NCBI GenBank assembly: GCA_013154225.1
Contig: JAADCW010000062.1
Coordinates: 1 to 5,321 of the forward strand
DNA length: 5,321 nt
Origin: Chloroflexota bacterium
Lineage (GTDB): Bacteria > Chloroflexota > Anaerolineae > Anaerolineales > DRMV01
Reading direction: 5' to 3'
Shown in pieces: positions 1-4,739 of the stretch (its first letter is position 1; each line of letters starts with the position of its first letter). Under the pieces are notes generated by a model that was given only the letters and a program-made list of their open reading frames with translations, was not told the origin of the DNA and ran no database searches. The translations under genes and the position numbers were made by a program.

Positions 1-9
1 TTAAAACCC

Positions 10-39
10 TTGCAAAAACCCGCCTGAAGCGGGTAAACT
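10..39 (+). promoter_or_regulatory. Possible promoter for the tRNA-Gly transcript
   Basis: A TTGCAA box (10-15) lies 18 bp before TAAACT (34-39), matching the sigma-70 consensus at 5 of 6 and 4 of 6 positions. It would start a transcript near position 46, about 70 nt before tRNA-Gly. No better promoter was seen closer to the gene. The spacer is almost entirely filled by a small inverted repeat (18-34), which is unusual. The call rests on consensus matching only. Confidence 0.35.
14..34 (-). terminator. Small GC hairpin, possible leftward terminator
   Basis: ACCCGC (18-23) pairs with GCGGGT (29-34) around a 5-nt loop. Read on the minus strand the stem is followed directly by a T-run (complement of A14-A18), as in an intrinsic terminator for leftward transcription. 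No leftward gene lies to its right in the window, so it may instead mark the end of antisense transcription or simply be a hairpin at the edge of a neighbouring unit. It also lies between the two boxes of the proposed rightward promoter. Confidence 0.35.
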
Positions 40-80
40 TGGGGCAGTAGCTTCAAAACGCCACATCCACGCAAAGTGGT

Positions 81-114
81 GTAGTAGCCACCGCAAAACC
101 ATTGTGGCTACTAC
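81..114 (+). repeat. Perfect 11-bp inverted repeat next to tRNA-Gly
   Basis: GTAGTAGCCAC (81-91) and GTGGCTACTAC (104-114) are exact reverse complements around a 12-nt loop. The 3' arm ends two bases before the first base of tRNA-Gly (116), so the precursor tRNA would carry a stable hairpin in its 5' leader directly beside the RNase P cleavage site. There is no T-run after it, so it is unlikely to be a terminator. Confidence 0.7.
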
Positions 115-115
115 T

Positions 116-187
116 GCGGGCGTCGCCAAGTGGTAAGGCAGTAGCTTCCCAAGCTACCATTCGCGGGTTCGAATCCCGTCGCCCGCT
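116..187 (+). tRNA. tRNA-Gly(CCC)
   Basis: A full cloverleaf can be drawn. The acceptor stem is GCGGGCG (116-122) with CGCCCGC (180-186) and discriminator T187. A three-pair D stem GCC/GGC spans 125-139. The anticodon stem is GTAGC/GCTAC (141-145/153-157) around loop TTCCCAA, giving anticodon CCC (148-150). The T stem is GCGGG/CCCGT with loop TTCGAAT. The CCA end is not encoded. It reads the glycine codon GGG; a dedicated CCC tRNA is common in GC-rich genomes. Its 5' half of the anticodon arm is repeated exactly in the leader (43-54). Confidence 0.97.
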
Positions 188-190
188 CTC

Positions 191-228
191 ACCCGCCTCG
201 GCGGGTGGCATTTTCTTGCCACCCTTTT
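191..228 (+). terminator. Hairpin with T-tail after tRNA-Gly
   Basis: GGGTGGCA (203-210) pairs with TGCCACCC (217-224) around loop TTTTCT and is followed by TTTT (225-228), a short intrinsic terminator that would end the tRNA-Gly transcript. A competing hairpin, ACCCGC (191-196) with GCGGGT (201-206), shares bases 203-206, so the two structures cannot form together. The terminator's 3' arm also contains the -35 box of the next promoter. Confidence 0.6.
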
Positions 229-244
229 ATGGGTGTGGTAAAAT
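216..244 (+). promoter_or_regulatory. Sigma-70-type promoter for the tRNA-Ser/Ser/Arg unit
   Basis: TTGCCA (216-221) and TAAAAT (239-244) each match the consensus at 5 of 6 positions, with the ideal 17-bp spacing. Transcription would start near 251, only about 7 nt before the mature 5' end of tRNA-Ser(UGA) at 258. This is typical of a strong stable-RNA promoter with a very short leader. It probably drives all three downstream tRNAs up to the terminator at 603-638. Confidence 0.65.
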
Positions 245-257
245 ACCCCCCGCTCCG

Positions 258-349
<92 letters not shown>

Positions 350-413
350 CCCACAGGCGGGAAGCCCCCAGGGTTGTCCATCCTCCCCAGGGGCGGTTGC
401 ACCCACACAATTC

Positions 414-505
414 GGGGAGGTGCCGGAGTTGGACGATCGGGGCCGCCTGCTAAGCGGTTGTGGGGGCTAAAACCTCCACCGCGGGTTCGAATCCCGCCCT
501 CCCCG
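414..505 (+). tRNA. tRNA-Ser(GCU)
   Basis: A second class II serine tRNA. The acceptor is GGGGAGG (414-420) with CCTCCCC (498-504) and discriminator G505. The anticodon stem is GCCGC/GCGGT (442-446/454-458) around CTGCTAA, giving anticodon GCT (449-451) for AGC/AGU codons. The variable arm forms seven pairs including one G-U (460-466/473-479). The T stem is GCGGG/CCCGC. CCA is not encoded. The 69-nt spacer from the previous tRNA shows no convincing promoter, so cotranscription is likely. Confidence 0.97.
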
Positions 506-521
506 CCTGTGAAATTTTTAC

Positions 522-594
522 GCCCTCGTAGCTCAGTGGAGAGAGCACTTGCTTGCGGAGCAAGGGGTCGCGTGTTCGAATCACGCCGAGGGCG
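522..594 (+). tRNA. tRNA-Arg(GCG)
   Basis: The acceptor is GCCCTCG (522-528) with CGAGGGC (587-593) and discriminator G594. The D stem is GCTC/GAGC (531-534/543-546). The anticodon stem is CTTGC/GCAAG (548-552/560-564) around TTGCGGA, giving anticodon GCG (555-557). The T stem is GCGTG/CACGC. A540 sits at the A20 position used as an arginine identity element, which supports the Arg call. G558 at position 37 after G36 is the usual TrmD methylation context. Bacteria usually read CGU/CGC with an ACG anticodon edited to inosine, so GCG is atypical. CCA is not encoded. It lies 16 nt after tRNA-Ser(GCU). Confidence 0.95.
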
Positions 595-602
595 CCTCAA
601 CC

Positions 603-638
603 AACAGGAGCGGCCAGCCAGCCGCTCCTGTTCGTTTT
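603..638 (+). terminator. Intrinsic terminator of the tRNA cluster
   Basis: A perfect 12-bp stem, AACAGGAGCGGC (603-614) with GCCGCTCCTGTT (621-632), closes a 6-nt loop and is followed by a T-rich stretch with TTTT at 635-638. It starts 8 nt after tRNA-Arg and is well placed to end the tRNA transcript before the reductase gene. Confidence 0.85.
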
Positions 639-639
639 A

Positions 640-666
640 GGCTCAGGGCTGTTGCAGCCCCGAGCC
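640..666 (+). promoter_or_regulatory. Hairpin in the leader of the reductase gene
   Basis: GGCTC (640-644) pairs with GAGCC (662-666), and GGGCTG (646-651) pairs with CAGCCC (655-660). Together they form an 11-pair stem with one A-C mismatch and a 3-nt loop. It lies between the tRNA terminator and the start codon at 686 and lacks a T-run. It could be a leader structure or a protein-binding site. No convincing -35/-10 pair was found for the gene. Confidence 0.4.
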
Positions 667-685
667 TCGCTTATAGGGTTTGGCT

Positions 686-1828
686 ATGACCGTAAGGGAT
701 TCTTGTGACGTGCTTATTATTGGTGGTGGGCCGGCGGGCTTGAGCACGGCCATGCACTTGCAGCGCTTGGCGCCCGATTTACAGGTGCGTGTGTTGGAAA
801 AAGCCCACCATCCACGCCCAAAGTTGTGCGGTGGTGGGCTGACCGCGCTGGCAAAACAAGGCTTGGCGCGGTTGGCTTTGCCCTGGCCTCTGCCTTTGCC
901 GCACGTGCCAGTGTACACGGTACACTTCCGTTACAGCGATGATGAGGTGCTTTTGCGTAACCCGGAGGGTGTTTTTGCCGTGGTGCATCGTCCTGAGTTC
1001 GATGCTTACCTCGCGGCAGAGGCCCGTCGTCGGGACGTGCGCCTGGAAGAGGGCGTTGCAGTACAAAGGCTGTGGCCGGAAGGCGGTGGGTGGCGCGTGG
1101 AAACCACCCAGGGCGTTTGGCACCCCCGCGTGATCGTGGCCGCGGACGGCTCGCGAGGCACCACCCGCAATTGGGTGATTTCGCGGCGCCACCACGCGGT
1201 CGCCCGCCTGCTGGAAGCCGTCACCCCTTCGGATGGCGCGCTGGCGCAGGCCGAAACGGCGATTTTTGATTTTTCCGCTGTGCGTCAGGGCCTTCAAGGG
1301 TATCTTTGGACCTTCCCCAGCCAAGTGGATGCCGCGTTCCACTGCAACCGAGGCGTTTACGACGCCCGAGTCGCACGACGTGCCCCTAAAGCCCGCCTCG
1401 TGCCCCTGCTGAAAGCGGCCTTCCCCGACTTCCCTGCGCCAGAAGGCTATCCCTTGCATTTGTTCAGCCCTTTTCAGCGTTTGGCGCGGCCAGGGATGTT
1501 GTTGGTAGGTGACGCGGCTGGTGCAGATCCTTTGTTTGGGGAAGGGATTGGGCCAGCCTTGGCCTACGGTGAAATCGCGGCCCAAAGCATTGTGGCCGCG
1601 TTCCGTCGCCGAGATTTTCGTTTTCGGGATTATCGCCCGCGGGTATTGGTATCGCCTTTAGGACGCTACCTTATTCGGCGGTGGATGGCAGCTTGGGTAG
1701 GCTATCGGCTCGCAAGATACCCTGTGCCCATGCGCATCATTTGGTCCATTGCACACGGTTTGGCTGCTTTGTCAAATTACGCGACTGCCAGACGGGAGCA
1801 GACCCATGCAAATTCTTCTCACCAATGA
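686..1828 (+). CDS. FAD-dependent oxidoreductase, geranylgeranyl reductase family
   Basis: The 380-residue protein is a Rossmann-type flavoprotein of the geranylgeranyl reductase family, which saturates isoprenoid double bonds (chlorophyll phytyl chains, archaeal-type lipids, menaquinone tails) using reduced FAD. Seen in the sequence: FAD-binding GGGPAG at residues 13-18; a KLCGGG segment at 46-51 characteristic of the family; HRPEFDAYL at 101-109; AADGSRG at 152-158; and the second FAD motif GDAAGADPLFGEGI at 275-288. Length is normal for the family. ATG 686 was chosen because AGGG (675-678) sits 7 nt upstream; an in-frame TTG at 680 would leave only 1 nt. The 3' end overlaps surE by 23 bp, implying cotranscription. 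No bacteriochlorophyll or quinone genes are beside it, so the substrate is unknown. The C-terminal 60 residues are basic and partly hydrophobic and may associate with the membrane. Confidence 0.85.
   Translation: MTVRDSCDVLIIGGGPAGLSTAMHLQRLAPDLQVRVLEKAHHPRPKLCGGGLTALAKQGLARLALPWPLPLPHVPVYTVHFRYSDDEVLLRNPEGVFAVVHRPEFDAYLAAEARRRDVRLEEGVAVQRLWPEGGGWRVETTQGVWHPRVIVAADGSRGTTRNWVISRRHHAVARLLEAVTPSDGALAQAETAIFDFSAVRQGLQGYLWTFPSQVDAAFHCNRGVYDARVARRAPKARLVPLLKAAFPDFPAPEGYPLHLFSPFQRLARPGMLLVGDAAGADPLFGEGIGPALAYGEIAAQSIVAAFRRRDFRFRDYRPRVLVSPLGRYLIRRWMAAWVGYRLARYPVPMRIIWSIAHGLAALSNYATARREQTHANSSHQ
1794..1798 (+). promoter_or_regulatory. Ribosome binding site that fixes the surE start
   Basis: GGGAG lies 7 nt before ATG 1806, inside the end of the reductase gene. 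It decides the surE start in favour of 1806 over an upstream in-frame ATG at 1749, which would add 19 residues with no SurE similarity. Confidence 0.7.
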
Positions 1829-2600
1829 CGATGGTATTCGTTCGCCCGGTTTGTGGGCTGCGGCTGAAGCCCTTTCGGCCTTGGGGTGGGTCACGGTTGT
1901 AGCCCCCCGAGAGCAATCATCAGGCGCAGGGCGGAGCCTGCCTTCGACGTCCGACGGCATTATCACCGAAGAGACCATCACGGTCCACGGTAAGCCGTGG
2001 AAGGTGTATGCCGTGGGCGGCACACCGGCCCAGGCCGTTCAGCACGGCGTGTTGGAAATCATGCCCCAGCGCCCCGACCTGGTGGTTTCGGGTATCAACT
2101 ATGGGGAAAATCTGGCCACGGGGGTGACCATTTCGGGCACGGTGGGCGCGGCGTTGGAAGGCGCGGCTTTGGGGATCCCCGCGATGGCGATTTCCCTGGA
2201 AACGCCCAAAGACTACCACTTTTCCTATTCCACCGACGTGGACTTCAGCACCGCGGCGTATTTCACCCGCTATTTTGCCGAGCGGATGCTTTCGGTGCCC
2301 TTGCCCGACGATGTTTACGTCCTCAAGGTGGATGTGCCCTGGCGTGCCAGCAAGGACACGCCCTGGCGGGTGACGCGGCTCTCACGCAAGCGCTATTACC
2401 GCCCTGTGCCGCCTGAGCGCAAGGATTGGAGCCAGCCCGGCCTGGTGGGGTATGAGCCTGGCGACCCGCCCGAGACCTTCGACCCCGAGAGCGATGTTTA
2501 CGCGGTGCGGGTGGACAAGGTTGTGTCGGTCACGCCCCTGAGTTTGGATTTGACCTCGCGGGTGGACCTGAAAGCCCTGGAGCGCCTGCTCAAAGGATGA
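1806..2600 (+). CDS. surE: 5'/3'-nucleotidase SurE
   Basis: A 264-residue SurE-family metal-dependent phosphatase, which removes phosphate from nucleoside 5'- and 3'-monophosphates (EC 3.1.3.5) in the cytoplasm and is linked to nucleotide salvage and stress survival. The N-terminus MQILLTNDDG carries the metal ligands D8 and D9. The segment VVAPREQSSGAGRS supplies S39, and SGINYGEN (95-102) supplies the fourth ligand N98. The motif SGTVGAALEGAALGIPA follows directly. All positions agree with the well-studied E. coli and Thermotoga enzymes. The C-terminal half (about 180-264), with its dimerisation-arm region, is complete. Length is typical. The start is backed by a Shine-Dalgarno at 1794-1798. 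The gene overlaps the preceding reductase and ends 38 bp before a strong terminator. Confidence 0.96.
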   Translation: MQILLTNDDGIRSPGLWAAAEALSALGWVTVVAPREQSSGAGRSLPSTSDGIITEETITVHGKPWKVYAVGGTPAQAVQHGVLEIMPQRPDLVVSGINYGENLATGVTISGTVGAALEGAALGIPAMAISLETPKDYHFSYSTDVDFSTAAYFTRYFAERMLSVPLPDDVYVLKVDVPWRASKDTPWRVTRLSRKRYYRPVPPERKDWSQPGLVGYEPGDPPETFDPESDVYAVRVDKVVSVTPLSLDLTSRVDLKALERLLKG

Positions 2601-2637
2601 ATTTCGCGCGGCAGGCTGTGTTCCATGCCAAAAACGC

Positions 2638-2668
2638 AAAAGCGCCCTGAACAAAAGGGCGCTTTTTT
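2638..2668. terminator. Bidirectional terminator between surE and ecfT
   Basis: AAAAGCGCCC (2638-2647) pairs with GGGCGCTTTT (2657-2666), extendable by one T-A pair to leave a 7-nt loop. A run of six T (2663-2668) follows on the plus strand. On the minus strand the stem is followed by TTTTGCGTTTTT. It therefore suits both converging transcripts: surE from the left and the transporter gene from the right. Confidence 0.9.
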
Positions 2669-2703
2669 GTTGGTTTGTGCAGGGGGGACAAAGGGGAAGC
2701 GCG

Positions 2704-3513
2704 TCAGGCGGGCACCCATTGAAGGTGGGCCCAACCGAAGTGCAGTGCGGCCCAATAGACCAACGCGGTGTAAACGGCCAAACCGACCACGAAAAGCACG
2801 TCGCCGCGGCGGATGTGCATTTGCCGGTAGTATGTCCGTTGGGGGAGGGCGCCGAAGGCTTTGGCATCCATTGCCAGCGCGGTGCGTTCCGATTTGCGCA
2901 CTGCCGCGGCCAAGAGGGGGATGGCATAGCGACGGGTGCGTTCAATCCAGCCCCGCAGGCCCGATTTTTCCCCCACGCCTCGCACGCGATGCGCCATGCG
3001 GATGATGTCAAATTCTCGCTTCAGCAGGGGCAAAAAGCGGTAGGAAACCAGCACGCCATAGCCAAAGCGGTCGGGTATTTTGAGGTTTTGCACCAAACTC
3101 AGGGCAAAATCGGTGGGGTCGGTGGTGGCGATGAAGAGCAAGGAAGCCGCAATGAACACCGCAACCCGCAGGCCAATGCCCAGGCCAGATTCCAACCCTT
3201 CCAGGCTCAGGGTCCAAATGCCCCACTGCCAAAGGATGTGGGGATGGGCATACGCGCTCAGGTCGGTGTAAAGCGCGTTGAAGAGTGCGATGGGCAGGGG
3301 AAGCAAGATTAGCGGCAGGCTCCAGCGGAGCATTTGCCGCAAGGGAATACGCCCCAATTGCCAGGCAATGACCCAAAGCGCAATGAGCAGCATGGCGGGG
3401 ATGAAGGGGTCAAAGGCCGCGGTGGCGCCCAAAGCCACCACCGCGATGCCGGCCAGTTTCATGCTGGGGTTGAGCCGATGAAGGGGGGAGTTGTGCTCAA
3501 GATACGAAAACAT
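2704..3513 (-). CDS. Energy-coupling factor transporter T subunit (EcfT/CbiQ family)
   Basis: A 269-residue membrane protein, the scaffold (T) subunit of ECF-type ABC importers that take up vitamins or transition metals; it links ATPase subunits to a substrate-binding S component. The N-terminal SPLHRLNPSMKL (9-20) is the family signature. Hydrophobic segments lie near 20-36, 37-54, 63-82, 110-130 and 238-256, with TTDP at 130-133. Two cytoplasmic coupling motifs are visible: AHRVRG (174-179) and AMDAKAFGA (214-222). The second reads Ala-Lys-Ala where the classical motif is Ala-Arg-Gly. ATG 3513 is the only start that leaves the family N-terminus intact, but no Shine-Dalgarno precedes it. No EcfA ATPase or S component is in the window, so the substrate cannot be named. 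ecfT and cbiQ-like are both reasonable labels. Confidence 0.85.
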   Translation of the reverse strand: MFSYLEHNSPLHRLNPSMKLAGIAVVALGATAAFDPFIPAMLLIALWVIAWQLGRIPLRQMLRWSLPLILLPLPIALFNALYTDLSAYAHPHILWQWGIWTLSLEGLESGLGIGLRVAVFIAASLLFIATTDPTDFALSLVQNLKIPDRFGYGVLVSYRFLPLLKREFDIIRMAHRVRGVGEKSGLRGWIERTRRYAIPLLAAAVRKSERTALAMDAKAFGALPQRTYYRQMHIRRGDVLFVVGLAVYTALVYWAALHFGWAHLQWVPA

Positions 3514-3523
3514 GGTGTGGGTG

Positions 3524-3552
3524 AGTATCTGTCCGAAAGAACAGGGTGTTAT
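3524..3552 (-). promoter_or_regulatory. Possible promoter giving a near-leaderless ecfT mRNA
   Basis: On the minus strand ATAACA (3552-3547) and GATACT (3529-3524) each match the consensus at 4 of 6, spaced by 17 bp. Transcription would start near 3517, about 4 nt before the ATG at 3513. This would explain the absence of a ribosome binding site. The matches are weak. Confidence 0.3.
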
Positions 3553-3613
3553 TGCAGGGCATTTTGGCCGCGCAGAAGGTGTTCTCGCCCAGAGGGCCAA
3601 AATGCTTTGCAAT
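3551..3613. repeat. 19-nt near-perfect inverted repeat upstream of ecfT
   Basis: The left arm ATTGCAGGGCATTTTGGCC (3551-3569) and the reverse complement of the right arm (3595-3613) agree at 17 of 19 positions; the two differences are adjacent (GG versus AA). The 25-nt centre holds a small nested AGAA/TTCT pairing. The element fills almost half of the 141-bp gap (3514-3654) between the UPF0316 gene and ecfT and touches the possible ecfT -35 box. It could be an operator, a transcript-end hairpin for the upstream unit, or a small repeat element. No T-run follows on the minus strand. Confidence 0.75.
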
Positions 3614-3654
3614 CGTCGTCAATTGTGTCAGGCCATTGGATTTTGGAATAGCAC

Positions 3655-4185
3655 TTAGGCGCGGAAATAGCCTCGCCGCAAGGGGCGGACGTCTTCGGTG
3701 GTGATAAAGGCTTTGGGGTCAAAATCGGTGATGATGCGGCGCACCGCGGGTACTTGTTTGCGGGGCACGGTGAGGTTGAGCACGGTCACAGTGCCGTCGC
3801 GGCCGCGGCCAGCCACTTCGGTGACCGCATAGCCTGCGTCGCGCAAGCGTTCGGCCAGGATGTTGCCCCGCCCAGGGCTGATGACGCGCATGTGGGTGTA
3901 TCCCATTGCCAGGCGTTCTTCCAGCCACATGCCCACCACCGTGCCGGTGGCAAAGCCGGCCGCGTAGCCCACCATGTTCCAGATGTTGTCTAAGTTGGCA
4001 AACACCTGGCGAATGGCGACCACGAATACCAGGGCCTGGAAAAAGCCCAGGAACCAGGCCATGAGTTTTTGCCCGCGAATGATCGCGAGCATACGCACGG
4101 TAGAAATCGAAACGTCGACCACACGAAGGCCAAAGATAAGCGAGGCTGAAGCCAGGGTGGCCCAGGTAAGCGGTTGCCAGGTCAT
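3655..4185 (-). CDS. UPF0316 membrane protein (DUF5698-DUF2179), second copy
   Basis: A 176-residue protein of unknown function in the UPF0316 family. Its N-terminal half has about three hydrophobic segments (near 10-27, 42-60, 70-88) and the family motif RVVDVSISTVR (21-31) followed by RGQK, matching DUF5698. The C-terminal half, from about 95 on, is a soluble DUF2179-type domain with HMRVISPGRG (98-107) and GRDGTV (128-133). ATG 4185 overlaps the stop of the preceding gene as ATGA, with GGAGG (4196-4192) 6 nt upstream, so translation is probably coupled. It is homologous over its full length to the gene immediately upstream and keeps the family Asp in the DVS motif that the other copy lacks. 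Function is not known; a membrane-anchored ligand sensor is only a guess. Confidence 0.85.
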   Translation of the reverse strand: MTWQPLTWATLASASLIFGLRVVDVSISTVRMLAIIRGQKLMAWFLGFFQALVFVVAIRQVFANLDNIWNMVGYAAGFATGTVVGMWLEERLAMGYTHMRVISPGRGNILAERLRDAGYAVTEVAGRGRDGTVTVLNLTVPRKQVPAVRRIITDFDPKAFITTEDVRPLRRGYFRA

Positions 4186-4715
4186 GAGCGTCCTCCAATG
4201 CTGGCGCGCCAGATGCCCCGACGCATGGGGCGCACGACTTCCGCGGTAACGAACGCGTCGGGGTCGGTTTGTTCCACAATTTCCAACACAATGGGCACTT
4301 GCCGTTGCACCACGCCGCAGTTGATGAGATCCACCGTGCCATCACGGCCAGAGCCAGGCACCTGGGTAAAGGCAAAGCCTGCTTCCCGCAGGGCTTGGGC
4401 AATGGCCGCGCCGCGACGGGGGCTGACAATGCGCAGGTGGGTGTGACCCAGCCCTAAGCGGCGTTCCAGCGCGATGCCCACCACGCCGCCCGTGGCATAG
4501 CCCAGCGCGTAGCCGGTGATCACGATGGGGTCGTCCATCCCTGTGACCACCCAGCTCAGGGCCACCACAAAGAGAAAGGCCTGCAAAAAAGCCGCGAGCC
4601 AAGCCCACACTTTGTGGCCGTGCATGACCAACAAAGTGCGCAGGGTGTCTAAGGTGATACCCACCAGGCGCATCAGGAAGATGGCAAGGGCGGCGAACCA
4701 GGGAGAAGTGAGCAT
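4182..4715 (-). CDS. UPF0316 membrane protein (DUF5698-DUF2179), first copy
   Basis: A 177-residue paralogue of the next gene downstream with the same layout: hydrophobic segments near 5-20, 36-58 and 63-84, then a DUF2179-type domain with HLRIVSPRRG (93-102) and GRDGTV (123-128). At the N-terminal family motif it reads RLVGITLDTLR (16-26), with Gly where the sister protein has Asp, and is slightly shorter at the N-terminus. ATG 4715 is preceded by GAGGGG (4727-4722) with 6-nt spacing. It starts 24 nt after the glucan phosphorylase stop on the same strand and overlaps the next gene by 4 bp, so the three genes probably form one operon. The end-to-end similarity suggests a tandem duplication that has since diverged. 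Function is unknown. Confidence 0.85.
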   Translation of the reverse strand: MLTSPWFAALAIFLMRLVGITLDTLRTLLVMHGHKVWAWLAAFLQAFLFVVALSWVVTGMDDPIVITGYALGYATGGVVGIALERRLGLGHTHLRIVSPRRGAAIAQALREAGFAFTQVPGSGRDGTVDLINCGVVQRQVPIVLEIVEQTDPDAFVTAEVVRPMRRGIWRASIGGRS

Positions 4716-4739
4716 AGGGAACCCCTCACAGGGTTGGGT

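Noticed and set aside
680..685. TTG start for the reductase two codons upstream
   Set aside because: The AGGG ribosome binding site would be only 1 nt from the TTG but is 7 nt from the ATG.
779..1585. 268-codon open frame antisense to the reductase
   Set aside because: It mirrors a gene with clear FAD-binding motifs. Long antisense frames are expected from GC-rich codon use, and this one shows no domain or ribosome binding site of its own.
1749..1805. Upstream ATG that would extend SurE by 19 residues
   Set aside because: SurE proteins begin directly with the metal-binding NDDG segment, and the ribosome binding site at 1794-1798 serves ATG 1806.
3514..3612. 33-residue N-terminal extension of the EcfT frame
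   Set aside because: The extension is not hydrophobic or family-like and runs through the inverted repeat. The family N-terminus begins at 3513.
3514..3654. Vitamin riboswitch (TPP, cobalamin or FMN type) before ecfT
   Set aside because: No conserved core sequences of these classes were recognised by eye. Only the inverted repeat stands out.
3719..4429. 236-codon frame across both UPF0316 genes
   Set aside because: It is out of frame with two well-supported paralogues and has a His/Gly/Arg-rich composition typical of a shadow frame.
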